Shown: positions 16,486 through 24,863, numbered from the stretch's first letter. The stretch: DNA of 49,006 bases from Bacillus salipaludis (GCF_004358205.1 NZ_SMYO01000025.1:1-49006); one strand, 5' to 3'. The notes: generated by a model not told the origin, from the letters alone. Made by a program: numbers and translations.

Positions 16486-18009
16486 GTGCAATTTGATTTA
16501 GATCTTCAATCCATCCAGGAAATGCGGCATGCACTTCAAAAAGCAAAAGAAGCACAGCAAAAATACTTATCGTATTCACAAGAACAAGTAGATAAAATCG
16601 TCAAACGGGTCGCTGAAGCTGCTGCTGCAAAATCACTTGAACTAGCCCAGATGGCGGTGGAAGAAACCAGAATGGGTGTTGTTGAACATAAAAAAATGAA
16701 AAACGATGTGGGTTCACTGGCAGTCTATGAATCCATTAAAAATGAAAAAACAGTTGGAATTATCAACGAGGACCGAACAAAGAAAATCGTGGAGGTTGCC
16801 TATCCCTTTGGGGTTATTGCCGGGATCATTCCCACAACGAATCCAACGTCGAGTGCGATTTTTAAAGCATTAATTGCCTTAAAAACAAGAAATGGAATCG
16901 TCTTTAGTCCACACCCACGTGCTGTTAAATGCTCTGTCGCTGCATTAAAAATTTGTTTAGAGGCAGCGGTTGAAGCGGGGGCTCCGGACGGAATTATCGG
17001 GTGGATCTCAAAGCCGACGATGGCGGCAACCACCGAATTAATGCACCACCGCGATATTGATTTAATTTTAGCAACCGGCGGTAAAGACTTGGTCCGCGCT
17101 GCTTACAGCTCAGGTAAGCCAGCCTACGGTGTTGGTCCCGGAAACGTACCGGTCTATATTGAAAAAACAGCTAATATCCAAAAGTCGGTCAAAATGATTG
17201 TCGAAAGCAAAACCTTTGATTATGGCACGATTTGCGCCACAGAACAGGCGATTGTTGTCGACCAGAATGTAAAAGAGATGGCCGTGAGAGAGTTCAAAAA
17301 GAACGGTGCCTACTTCTTAAACGAGCAGGAAAAAGTACTTTTAGAAAAGGTCATCTCGCCGTTTCCAGGAAAGCTCAATCCTGACATCGTGGGGCAAAGC
17401 GCAATCAAGATTGCAGAACTGGCAGGAATTTCAGTTCCAGTGGATACCACCATCTTAATTGCGGAAGAAACAAGGATCGGGAAGGACGTCCCTTTTTCCA
17501 TCGAAAAATTGTCACCGATCTTCCCGATATATACAGCAGAAAGCTATGAAAATGCGAAAGAGCTTTGTGTGAAAATCTTAAATTTAGGCGGGATGGGGCA
17601 TAGCTTATCGCTCCACACCAATGATGACAAGGTGGCCCGTGAGTTTGCGTTAGAAATGCCGGTATCACGTCTAATGGTTAATACACTTTCGTCCATAGGT
17701 GCGGTTGGTGCAACCACCGAATTGATGCCATCGCTGACACTTGGCTGCGGTTCGTTTGGCGGAAATATTACTTCTGATAATTTAACGGCCCGCCATTTAA
17801 TCAATATCAAGAGAATGGCCTATGGAACGAAGGAAGTAAATGTTCCTAAGCCGTCCTACCAAAACTCTGGTCCACAATGGGGCGCAAGCAATCATGTTGA
17901 CGAGATTGTGAATCAGGTATTAAGCAACGTCAATGTATCGGGTTCACTAGATCCAAAAGTGATTTCTGAAATGGTCAACCAAGTATTAAAAAAATATCAA
18001 ATGAACTAA
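16486..18009 (+). CDS. eutE: CoA-acylating acetaldehyde dehydrogenase EutE
   Basis: Oxidises acetaldehyde to acetyl-CoA with NAD inside the compartment. The 507-residue protein has IIPTTNPTSSAIFKAL, ILATGGKDLVRAAYSSGKPA, GVGPGNVPVYIE and the catalytic Cys250 in DYGTICATEQA. Unlike many EutE/PduP proteins, which carry the targeting helix at the N-terminus, this one ends in two similar short helices, VDEIVNQVLSNVN and ISEMVNQVLKKYQ, which look like encapsulation peptides. GTG 16486 is favoured over GTG 16477 because AAAGGAG ends at 16477. Followed by eutM 15 bases later. Confidence 0.93.
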   Translation: MQFDLDLQSIQEMRHALQKAKEAQQKYLSYSQEQVDKIVKRVAEAAAAKSLELAQMAVEETRMGVVEHKKMKNDVGSLAVYESIKNEKTVGIINEDRTKKIVEVAYPFGVIAGIIPTTNPTSSAIFKALIALKTRNGIVFSPHPRAVKCSVAALKICLEAAVEAGAPDGIIGWISKPTMAATTELMHHRDIDLILATGGKDLVRAAYSSGKPAYGVGPGNVPVYIEKTANIQKSVKMIVESKTFDYGTICATEQAIVVDQNVKEMAVREFKKNGAYFLNEQEKVLLEKVISPFPGKLNPDIVGQSAIKIAELAGISVPVDTTILIAEETRIGKDVPFSIEKLSPIFPIYTAESYENAKELCVKILNLGGMGHSLSLHTNDDKVAREFALEMPVSRLMVNTLSSIGAVGATTELMPSLTLGCGSFGGNITSDNLTARHLINIKRMAYGTKEVNVPKPSYQNSGPQWGASNHVDEIVNQVLSNVNVSGSLDPKVISEMVNQVLKKYQMN

Positions 18010-18024
18010 TAGGAGGAATTTAAA

Positions 18025-18318
18025 ATGGCTAGAGAATTAACAGCATTAGGAATGGTAGAAACAAAAGGTTTGGTAGCATCAGTGGAAGCAGCCGACGCAA
18101 TGGTGAAGGCAGCAAACGTACATTTAATCGGGAAAGTTCATGTTGGCGGCGGACTTGTTACCGTTCTTGTTCGTGGTGATGTAGGTGCAGTAAAGGCGGC
18201 GACAGAAGCAGGTGCGGCAGCAGCAGAACGTGTTGGCGAACTTTTATCTGTCCATGTCATCCCACGTCCACACAATGAATTGGAAAGCATTTTACCTAAA
18301 TTAGATGTTGAAGTGTAA
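18025..18318 (+). CDS. eutM: microcompartment shell hexamer EutM
   Basis: A 97-residue single BMC-domain protein, the main facet tile: [20 protein letters not shown], then the pore-loop and [17 protein letters not shown], and [13 protein letters not shown] at the end. Length is typical. Strong AGGAGG site (AATAGGAGGAAT). Its paralogue is the second hexamer at 19483. Confidence 0.96.
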   Translation: MARELTALGMVETKGLVASVEAADAMVKAANVHLIGKVHVGGGLVTVLVRGDVGAVKAATEAGAAAAERVGELLSVHVIPRPHNELESILPKLDVEV

Positions 18319-18337
18319 GAAGTAAGGAGTGGGTTTG

Positions 18338-19189
18338 ATGAATGAACAAGCCATTCGAACGATTGTTGAAGAAGTCATTCAGCAATTGTTAAAAAAGGAC
18401 TCAAGACCGAATACGATCCCAATGGCTGTTTCTGCCCGCCACTGTCATTTAAGTCAAACTGATTTAGAGATTCTTTTTGGTAAAGGGTATGAATTAACGA
18501 AAAAAGCGGATTTGTCGCAGCCAGGTCAATTTGCCGCAAATGAAACGGTGGTCATTGTCGGGCCAAGAGGAAGCATTGAAAAAGTGCGCATTCTTGGTCC
18601 GGCCCGTTCCTTAACCCAGGTTGAGGTCAGCAAAACGGATGCGGTGAAGCTCGGAGTGAACCCGCCAATCAGGGAATCGGGTAATATTGTGGGCTCTGCA
18701 CCGATTACGCTGGTAGGGCCGAAAGGAAGTATTTATAAAAATGAAGGACTGATCATAGCCCAGGCCCATATCCACATGCATCCCGATGATGCTGCGCATT
18801 TCGGGGTGGAAAATGGGGAATATGTTCGAATCAGAACAGAGGGGGAGCGCCCGGTTTCGTTTGAAAAAGTACTCATTCGGGTGTCGCCGAGATACAGGCT
18901 TGAAATGCATATTGATACGGATGAAGCCAATGCGGGGTTAATTACAACCGGGCAAACTGGTTCAATTGTTAAGGATGGAGAGCCTCCAGCAAGACCTCTA
19001 CCGACCTTGAAAGAACCAGTCCAAACACAGGAACCAGAGGCATTTATTTTTCAAAAAAACCTCTTAACGAAGAGAGAGGTGCAAGCCTGTAAGAGTGAAT
19101 CGATTTCAGTTCGGAAAGGGACGATTGTAACCCCATTAGCACGGGATGCCGCAAGAGAGTTGAAAAAAACCATCCGGGTTATGGACTAA
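18338..19189 (+). CDS. eutD: PduL-type phosphotransacylase with extra C-terminal domain
   Basis: Converts acetyl-CoA plus phosphate to acetyl phosphate, recycling CoA in the lumen. The N-terminus MNEQAIRTIVEEVIQQLL is an encapsulation-peptide helix; the core has the PduL signatures VSARHCHLSQTDLE (zinc ligands), LTKKADLSQPGQFAA, ILGPARSLTQVEVS and AQAHIHMHPDDAAHFG. Ordinary PduL is about 210 residues; here a Pro-rich linker (about 215-235) and a 45-residue tail follow, containing RKGTIVTPLARDAARE. That tail resembles the TPSAR segment at the start of EutT-type proteins. ATG 18338 has AAGGAG 8 bases upstream. The symbol is by context; it belongs to the PduL family. Confidence 0.88.
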   Translation: MNEQAIRTIVEEVIQQLLKKDSRPNTIPMAVSARHCHLSQTDLEILFGKGYELTKKADLSQPGQFAANETVVIVGPRGSIEKVRILGPARSLTQVEVSKTDAVKLGVNPPIRESGNIVGSAPITLVGPKGSIYKNEGLIIAQAHIHMHPDDAAHFGVENGEYVRIRTEGERPVSFEKVLIRVSPRYRLEMHIDTDEANAGLITTGQTGSIVKDGEPPARPLPTLKEPVQTQEPEAFIFQKNLLTKREVQACKSESISVRKGTIVTPLARDAARELKKTIRVMD

Positions 19190-19205
19190 GTTAGGGGATG
19201 ATTTT

Positions 19206-19481
19206 TTGCAAGTAGGAACGGTGATTGGAAATGTGTGGGCGACCAGAAAGGAAGACAACCTGACAGGATTAAAATATTTGTTTGTCCAGCCGGAGCTTCC
19301 AACCGGGGCACCGATCCTTTCACCGTTTATTGCGGTGGACCGGATTGGTGCAGGTGTCGGGGATAAGGTGATGGTTACAACGGGAAGTGCCGCGGCAAAT
19401 ATTATCGGGGATCAGAAGCTCCCGATTGATGCTGTGATTATCGGAATAATTGATTCAATTGATGTAGAAGGAGGTGCGTAA
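19206..19481 (+). CDS. eutN: pentameric shell vertex protein EutN/CcmL
   Basis: A 91-residue member of the EutN/CcmL family, whose pentamers cap the corners of the polyhedral shell. Family features: MQVGTVIGNVWATRK at the start, GLKYLFVQP, AVDRIGAGVGDKVMVTTGSAA and VIGIIDSIDVE. Start is TTG at 19206, preceded by AGGGGATG. The gene ends just before the TTG of the next one (19483). Confidence 0.94.
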   Translation: MQVGTVIGNVWATRKEDNLTGLKYLFVQPELPTGAPILSPFIAVDRIGAGVGDKVMVTTGSAAANIIGDQKLPIDAVIIGIIDSIDVEGGA

Positions 19482-19482
19482 T

Positions 19483-19836
19483 TTGTCAAAAGCATTAGGA
19501 ATGATTGAAACCAGAGGTCTGATTGCTTCGATTGTTGCGGCCGATGCGATGGTTAAAGCAGCTGATGTCACTTTAATTAAAAAGGAAAAAGTAGATGCGG
19601 GACTCGTTTCGATTTTAGTAGAAGGGGATGTCGGGGCTGTTCAGGCAGCAGTCGATGCCGGAAAGTATGCGGCGCAAAGTGTCGGAGTGTTGGTAACCGC
19701 ACATGTCATCCCGCGTCCTGATGAGGAAGTGGGTCAAATGCTGGCGAAGGCGCCGAAGAAGGTGGAGGAAAAACCAAAGCCTTCAAAAAGGGGTCCAAAA
19801 GCAAAACAGGAAGAGCCTCCTGCAACAACGGAATAA
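19483..19836 (+). CDS. second BMC hexamer with Lys/Pro-rich tail
   Basis: A single BMC domain (residues 1 to about 88: LGMIETRGLIASIVAADAMV, ILVEGDVGAVQAAVDAGKYAA, VTAHVIPRPDEEVG) resembling EutM, followed by a 30-residue tail rich in Lys, Pro and Glu (KAPKKVEEKPKPSKRG...). EutK in enteric bacteria also is a BMC domain with a C-terminal addition, but that one is a folded helical domain, so I do not use the symbol. TTG 19483 is the start, 8 bases after GGAGGTG; the frame also opens at GTG 19474. The basic tail may contact nucleic acid or cargo. Confidence 0.85.
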   Translation: MSKALGMIETRGLIASIVAADAMVKAADVTLIKKEKVDAGLVSILVEGDVGAVQAAVDAGKYAAQSVGVLVTAHVIPRPDEEVGQMLAKAPKKVEEKPKPSKRGPKAKQEEPPATTE

Positions 19837-20034
19837 AGTGAAACTTCAATCAGTGGATCCCACTCGGGTTGTTAATCCCATTCTACTGTCGCCTTGATAA
19901 AGAGACAGTACGAACCCGATTGTTTCAACTAAGCCGCTGAAGATCACAGCGGCAAGTTTCACTGTATTTCACCAATCGGCTTTTTACGGGCAGTCGCCCC
20001 CCACTAATCCCTTGAAGATGGGGACGTACTGCTC
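19837..20034 (+). other. large structured non-coding segment between shell gene and mdh
   Basis: Starting at the base after the stop codon, AGTGAAACTT (19837-19846) pairs perfectly with AAGTTTCACT (19954-19963). Inside it are AGTGG/CCACT (19852-19864), CGGGTT/AACCCG (19865-19870 with 19913-19918) enclosing TACTGTC/GACAGTA (19884-19910), CAAT/ATTG, and GCCGCTG/CAGCGGC (19933-19953) abutting the long stem. A second unit, GGGCAGT/ACTGCTC (19988-20034) enclosing CCCC/GGGG, follows. No protein is encoded. It could be a riboswitch-like leader for mdh, an RNA-processing site or a mobile palindromic repeat; I do not recognise it as a known family. Confidence 0.65.
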
Positions 20035-20074
20035 GTTAATGCGGAATGATTTTTGAAGGATTGGAGGAAAAAAG

Positions 20075-21019
20075 ATGGCATTTAGACGTAAAAAAATTGC
20101 AGTCATAGGTGCGGGTTTTACCGGTGCAACGGCTGCACTGATGCTGGCTCAAAAAGAATTAGGGGATGTTGTGATCGTAGATATTCCAGCCCAAAGCGAT
20201 CCTACTAAAGGGAAAGCCCTCGATATGCTTGAAGCAAGTCCGATTCAAGGCTTTAACGCAAACATCACGGGTACCTCGGATTATGCAGATATTCAGGATG
20301 CTGATTTGGTGTTAATTACTGCAGGCCTGCCGCGAAAACCGGGGATGAGCCGGGACGATTTGGTTTCCACCAATGCCAAAATTATCGAGCAAGTCTCGGA
20401 AAATATTAAAAAATATGCGCCAAATAGCTATATTATCGTGTTAAGTAATCCGGTCGACGCAATGACCTATGTTTGTTATAAAACCACTGGGTTTCCGAAA
20501 AACCGTGTCATCGGTCAGTCCGGTGTCTTGGATACAGCCCGCTTTAACACCTTTGTTGCTCAGGAATTGAATGTGTCAGTGGAAGATATTTCGGGCTTTG
20601 TTCTTGGCGGACATGGGGATGATATGGTCCCATTGGTTCGGTTCTCCTATGCCGGAGGAATTCCGCTGGATAAAATTCTTCCTCCCCATCGCATCGAAGC
20701 GATTGTGGAAAGAACGCGCAAAGGCGGGGGCGAGATTGTTAGTCTGCTAGGGCAAGGAAGCGCTTACTATGCACCTGCCGCTTCGATGGTGCAAATGGCC
20801 GAAGCGATATTAAAGGATAAAAAGCGAATTTTACCGTGTATTGCTTATTTAGAAGGAGAATATGGCTATAAGGATCTATATCTAGGTGTTCCTACCGTCC
20901 TTGGGGGAGATGGGATTGAAACGGTGATTGAAATTGCTTTGACACCGGAGGAAAAAGCGGCCCTTGATCAATCTGCTCAATCCGTTCAGAATGTGATGTC
21001 GGTCTTGAAAACACTTTAA
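20075..21019 (+). CDS. mdh: NAD-dependent malate dehydrogenase
   Basis: A 314-residue LDH-like malate dehydrogenase interconverting malate and oxaloacetate. [10 protein letters not shown] is the NAD loop; [13 protein letters not shown] includes the arginines that select malate; SGVLDTARF and [10 protein letters not shown] carry the catalytic Asp and His. GGATTGGAGGAAAA precedes the ATG. In Bacillus, mdh normally follows citZ-icd; here it sits inside a eut locus that has no EutG alcohol dehydrogenase, so it may reoxidise NADH made by EutE in the cytoplasm. It shows no encapsulation helix. Whether it is a second copy cannot be told from this window. Confidence 0.92.
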   Translation: MAFRRKKIAVIGAGFTGATAALMLAQKELGDVVIVDIPAQSDPTKGKALDMLEASPIQGFNANITGTSDYADIQDADLVLITAGLPRKPGMSRDDLVSTNAKIIEQVSENIKKYAPNSYIIVLSNPVDAMTYVCYKTTGFPKNRVIGQSGVLDTARFNTFVAQELNVSVEDISGFVLGGHGDDMVPLVRFSYAGGIPLDKILPPHRIEAIVERTRKGGGEIVSLLGQGSAYYAPAASMVQMAEAILKDKKRILPCIAYLEGEYGYKDLYLGVPTVLGGDGIETVIEIALTPEEKAALDQSAQSVQNVMSVLKTL

Positions 21020-21162
21020 TTTATAGAAAAATTAACCTGTGTAATCCTTCTACAATTCTATATTAAACTAGGAGCTAACTAGTTAAATGACATAGTCGGG
21101 TTTAAGGGAATGTTTGAAGCTTATTTTTACCAGGAGATTTAGTTTTGAAAGGGGAAGGGTTT

Positions 21163-22566
21163 ATGGAGCAGGGAAACAACCATTTGCAAAAAGCGCTTAA
21201 GCCGATCCATCTCTGGGGCATTGCCGTCGGGATGGTTATATCCGGTCAATATTTTGGCTGGAACTATGGGTTTGAATCAGGCGGAACGATCGGTCTTGGC
21301 ATTGCAGCACTCATTATTATTGTCTTCTATACGACCTTTATTTTTAGTTATTCAGAGCTGTCAACTTCCATTCCTCACGCAGGCGGCCCTTCTGCCTATG
21401 CAAGAAAAGCAATGGGGCCGTTTATGGGCTATGTTACAGGGTTAGCCTGTTTGCTCGAGTTCGTGTTTGCACCACCAGCGATTGCTGTTTCGGTAGGTGC
21501 TTATATTAACTTTCTGGTCCCAAGTATTAATGCGGTTTATGCAACAGTCGGAATGTTTATCTTATTCATTTTGGTTAACCTCATTGGTGTAAAAGGTGCG
21601 GCTGTGATTGAGTTAGTGGCAACGGTAATGGCACTGATTGGTCTCGCGATTTATTATGTTGCCGGCTTACCTCACGTTCAGGCATCAAATATCTTTAATG
21701 ATATGGCTTTTAGTCATGGCTGGTCCGGCGTTTTGGCTGCGATTCCATTTTCGATTTGGTTCTTCCTGGCCATTGAAGGGGGGGCGATGGCAGCGGAAGA
21801 GGTGCGCGATCCGAAGAAGGATATTCCAAAAGGGTTTATTTCTGGGATCTTAACGCTTGGAATTGCTACGATTTTAACCTTAGTGGTAACAGCGGGTCTA
21901 GGCGGCGGTACCGGGAAACCAGCGGATTATCCGCTTCCGCAGGCATTGGCTAGTATTTATGGCGAAGGCAGCTTTATTCCAAAATCTGTTGCGATTATCG
22001 GTTTATTCGGTCTGATTGCCAGCTTGCATGGAATTATCATTGGGTATTCCCGTCAAACGTTTGCGTTAGCTCGTGCCGGTTACCTGCCTAAGTTCTTATC
22101 CAATCTTTCAAAACGCGGTGTTCCACATTGGGGCTTGATTGTTCCGGGAGCGATTGGTGTCATTGCGGCTGGGTCTGCAAACTTTGCGAATGCCTTGATC
22201 ATCCTTTCTGTGTTTGGTGCAATCACGATGTACTGCTTAAGTATGATTTCGTTGTTTGTGTTACGGAAAAAGGAACCAAACTTGGAAAGACCGTTTAAGG
22301 TAAGTTATCCAGTGGTGCCGGCGATTGCGTTGGTACTGGGCGTTTTCTCGTTCTTCTGTGTAGTCAAATATAGTGTGTTAACGACAACTCTTCCATTGTT
22401 TGGGGTTCAGCTTCCATTAGCAGGAGTGATTTTGACGATTTTTGGTGTAGCGATTGTCTATTATTTCTTGGTAGGATCCAAGAATTTACGTCCAATGTCA
22501 GAGGAGTTTGTGTCGATTGAGGATGTAACCTCTGGGTCTGAGGTTGACGAGGAAAAGATTGGTTAA
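21163..22566 (+). CDS. eat: APC-superfamily ethanolamine permease
   Basis: A membrane transporter with about 12 hydrophobic segments, 467 residues. The N-terminal stretch LKPIHLWGIAVGMVISGQYF and GWNYGFESGG are typical of the Eat ethanolamine permease group; AMAAEEVRDPKKDIPKG is the conserved loop of APC transporters. It replaces EutH, which is absent, as the uptake system. ATG 21163 has AAAGGGGAAGG upstream; TTG 21145 with AGGAGA is a possible alternative. It ends the eut locus at a terminator. An inverted repeat AACTAG/CTAGTT (about 21066-21083) precedes it. Confidence 0.9.
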   Translation: MEQGNNHLQKALKPIHLWGIAVGMVISGQYFGWNYGFESGGTIGLGIAALIIIVFYTTFIFSYSELSTSIPHAGGPSAYARKAMGPFMGYVTGLACLLEFVFAPPAIAVSVGAYINFLVPSINAVYATVGMFILFILVNLIGVKGAAVIELVATVMALIGLAIYYVAGLPHVQASNIFNDMAFSHGWSGVLAAIPFSIWFFLAIEGGAMAAEEVRDPKKDIPKGFISGILTLGIATILTLVVTAGLGGGTGKPADYPLPQALASIYGEGSFIPKSVAIIGLFGLIASLHGIIIGYSRQTFALARAGYLPKFLSNLSKRGVPHWGLIVPGAIGVIAAGSANFANALIILSVFGAITMYCLSMISLFVLRKKEPNLERPFKVSYPVVPAIALVLGVFSFFCVVKYSVLTTTLPLFGVQLPLAGVILTIFGVAIVYYFLVGSKNLRPMSEEFVSIEDVTSGSEVDEEKIG

Positions 22567-22573
22567 TAGATTT

Positions 22574-22606
22574 AGAAAAAGATGTCCTTTTGGGGGCATC
22601 TTTTTC
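22574..22606 (+). terminator. terminator of the eut locus
   Basis: GAAAAAGATGTCC pairs with GGGCATCTTTTTC (one wobble). The arm itself supplies the T-run. Confidence 0.85.
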
Positions 22607-22612
22607 AATTTT

Positions 22613-22960
22613 GGGGGATGTCTTGAATTTGCATTCCCCGAAGGAAGGGATACTTGTTATATGGGTAAAAGGAAGAGAGTTCCATTGCCCGAAGAAGGTA
22701 GAATTTTGTAAAGAGGGTAAAATGAAAGGAGTTGCATTGCCCAAGGGAGGTAGATTTCCGTGTGGAGGGTAAAAAGAAAGGCGTTGCATTGCCCGAGAGA
22801 GGTAGGTTTTTATTGTGAGGGTAAAAGGAAAGGAGTTGCATTGCCCGAGGGAGGTAGAATTTCATGCAAAAGGTAAAAGGAAAGGCATTTCATTACCCGA
22901 GTGGAGATGATTCGCTTACAAAAGGGAAAAGGAATACCCTCTTATTACCCAAATGAGCAC
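22613..22960. repeat. 52-bp tandem repeat array, 6-7 units
   Basis: The unit marker GGGTAAAA or AGGTAAAA is found at 22663, 22715, 22767, 22819 and 22871 (exactly 52 bp apart) and a decayed copy at 22924; a divergent unit precedes at about 22613. Each unit carries GGAAAGGAGTTGCATTGCCC and GAGGTAGA. The sequence is unrelated to the array at 3466 although the period is identical. Together with the terminator and the REP-like fragment it accounts for most of the 565-base gene-free stretch. Confidence 0.9.
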
Positions 22961-23016
22961 CATTTTTCATTTCAAGGTCAAAGGAAACCTTATCAACTTG
23001 TAAAATAATGAGCAAA

Positions 23017-23049
23017 GGTGACAGGCACCATGTGAAAACTTCACAATGT
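23017..23049. repeat. REP-like palindrome fragment
   Basis: GGTGACAGGCACC followed by the inner palindrome TGTGAA-AAC-TTCACA. The outer arm lacks its partner on the right, so only half a long hairpin remains. The reverse complement GGTGCCTGTCAC occurs at 27465-27476. Confidence 0.55.
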
Positions 23050-23131
23050 ATATTTGATGGTTTACGAGAATAATATAGTGATAACTTGACCAAATTAGGT
23101 CTATTTAATTGAACCGAAAGGAGGGGAGCGG

Positions 23132-23278
23132 ATGGGGGTTGTAATCGGATTTACGATGATTATCTTTACGCTTGTTGTCGGTACAGCCATTGGAATGAAG
23201 GCAAATAAGAATGTAAGATCCTTTAATGACGAAGAACATGAAATTTTTGTCGGTAATGAAGCTGATAAGGAATCATGA
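23132..23278 (+). CDS. small membrane protein coupled to amino-acid permease
   Basis: A 48-residue protein, MGVVIGFTMIIFTLVVGTAI at its start forming one hydrophobic helix, then a charged cytoplasmic-type tail ending NEADKES. AAAGGAGG stands 7 bases before the ATG, the strongest ribosome site in the region. Its stop lies 14 bases before the permease start, with the permease ribosome site in between. Short single-helix proteins placed just before transporters are known as small accessory proteins in Bacillus; I infer a similar role in stability or activity of the transporter. Confidence 0.75.
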   Translation: MGVVIGFTMIIFTLVVGTAIGMKANKNVRSFNDEEHEIFVGNEADKES

Positions 23279-23292
23279 AAGGGGAGAATCGA

Positions 23293-24828
23293 ATGAAGAG
23301 CAAAGACCAACAATTGCTCGAGGATAAAAAACACCTCAATCGTTATGGATATGCCCAGGAGCTCTTGCGCGACATGGGCGGCTTTTCGAACTTTGCGATC
23401 TCATTTTCCATTATTTCCATATTAACAGGTGCAGTTTCCCTATACGGCCACGGGTTGACCTACGGCGGTCCGGGAATGATGGGATTTGGCTGGACCATCG
23501 TTGCCTTTTTCGTCATGCTAGTCGCTGCTTCACTTTCAGAACTGGCTTCAGCCATCCCAACAGCAGGGGCACTTTACCACTGGGCAGCTGCCTTAAAAGG
23601 AACCCGAATCGGCTGGTACACAGCCTGGATCAACTTAATTGGCCAAATTGGAATCGTCGCCGGAATCGATTACTCTGTAGCCTTATTCGCCGACCCACTT
23701 CTAGCAGGAATCTTCAACTATCAATCTACTGATACAACCACCTTAATCGTCTTTGGCGTTGTCCTCCTATTACACGGAATCCTCAATCATATCGGAATTA
23801 AAATCGTTGCAAAATTAAATGATTTCTCTGCTTGGTATCACATGGCTGTCGTTGCCATTTTAGTGGTCAGTCTAGCCTTCTTCACGAAGCTCGGACTGCA
23901 GCCGATTGATTATCTATTCCATGTCGGTCAAACCTTTTCAGATAAACCTTATTTCCTGGCATTTTTAATCGGATTATTGCAGGCCCAATGGACCTTCACC
24001 GGCTATGATGCTTCGGCCCATACTATTGAAGAAACGGTTCATCCACGTGTCCGCGCCCCATGGGGGATTTTTAACTCCGTTGCCTTCTCATTTGTCTTTG
24101 GCTTTATTATGCTTGCATTTGTTACACTTTCCATTCATGATGCGAACGGTGCGGTTAACTCGGACAATGCCTTTATTTTTGTAATTAGTAAGGCACTAGG
24201 CGGTACATTTGGCAACATTGTTTTGTGGCTTGTCACGTTTGCCATGTTCTTCTGCGGCCTTTCATCCATTACTTCTTTTTCGCGGATGATGTATGCATTT
24301 TCAAGGGATAATGGAATGCCGCTCAGCCGTCATTGGGCAGAAATCAGCCGCAAATTCCGGACACCAGCAAAAGCCATCTGGCTTGCGGTTATTCTTTCCT
24401 TTATATTAGCGTTAATCGATTACATTACGAAATTGGTCAATCCGGATGCAGGTTACTCAACGATTGCTTTTTTAACCGCGGTAAGTGTGGTCGGTTTGTA
24501 TGTGGCTTACGGAATCCCTATTTATCTGAAACTTAGAGCTGAATCGAAAGGTTTATTTTTACCAAAGCATTACGGTCCTTGGGCACTTGGGAAATGGAGC
24601 AAACCAATCAACGTAATCAGCTTAATCTGGATTGTATTCATTTGCATTATCATGGTCATACCGCCAAATCAAATGGCAGCCTACGCCCTGATTGGGATGT
24701 TTGTGGTGTTGGTCATCATGGACCTTTCCTATTATAAAAAGCATTTCAAAGGCCCACAAGCTGCACTTGAAAAATCAGTAGATGAAATCAGAAGGCTGGA
24801 AGATGAGTTTGAGCATGGGAGAGAATAG
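23293..24828 (+). CDS. APC-family amino-acid/amine permease
   Basis: An integral membrane transporter of 511 residues with about 12 helices. The N-terminus HLNRYGYAQELLRDMGGFSN and the SIISILTGAVSLYGHGLTYG segment are typical of the amino-acid/choline/GABA permease branch; FTGYDASAHTIEETVHPR is the conserved loop after helix 6. ATG 23293 is chosen for AGGGGAG 7 bases upstream; the frame is open six codons further but without a good site. Substrate uncertain (amino acid, GABA or other amine). Co-transcribed with the small protein before it. Confidence 0.85.
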   Translation: MKSKDQQLLEDKKHLNRYGYAQELLRDMGGFSNFAISFSIISILTGAVSLYGHGLTYGGPGMMGFGWTIVAFFVMLVAASLSELASAIPTAGALYHWAAALKGTRIGWYTAWINLIGQIGIVAGIDYSVALFADPLLAGIFNYQSTDTTTLIVFGVVLLLHGILNHIGIKIVAKLNDFSAWYHMAVVAILVVSLAFFTKLGLQPIDYLFHVGQTFSDKPYFLAFLIGLLQAQWTFTGYDASAHTIEETVHPRVRAPWGIFNSVAFSFVFGFIMLAFVTLSIHDANGAVNSDNAFIFVISKALGGTFGNIVLWLVTFAMFFCGLSSITSFSRMMYAFSRDNGMPLSRHWAEISRKFRTPAKAIWLAVILSFILALIDYITKLVNPDAGYSTIAFLTAVSVVGLYVAYGIPIYLKLRAESKGLFLPKHYGPWALGKWSKPINVISLIWIVFICIIMVIPPNQMAAYALIGMFVVLVIMDLSYYKKHFKGPQAALEKSVDEIRRLEDEFEHGRE

Positions 24829-24836
24829 TTTTCATT

Positions 24837-24863
24837 AAAGGTGCCATAATTTGGCACCTTTTT
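24837..24863 (+). terminator. intrinsic terminator
   Basis: AAAGGTGCC and GGCACCTTT around a 7-base loop, followed by TTTAG; ends the permease unit. Confidence 0.9.

Noticed and set aside
18611..18930. Minus-strand open frames inside the PduL gene
   Set aside because: Shadows of a well supported coding gene, without ribosome sites or recognisable products.
19837..20074. Cobalamin riboswitch before mdh
   Set aside because: CACTGT and GC-rich stems suggested it, but the conserved order of cobalamin aptamer elements and the B12 box are not present.
22590..22960. Several open frames of 60-140 codons on both strands
   Set aside because: They are translations of the 52-bp repeat and the terminator; no ribosome sites and low-complexity products.
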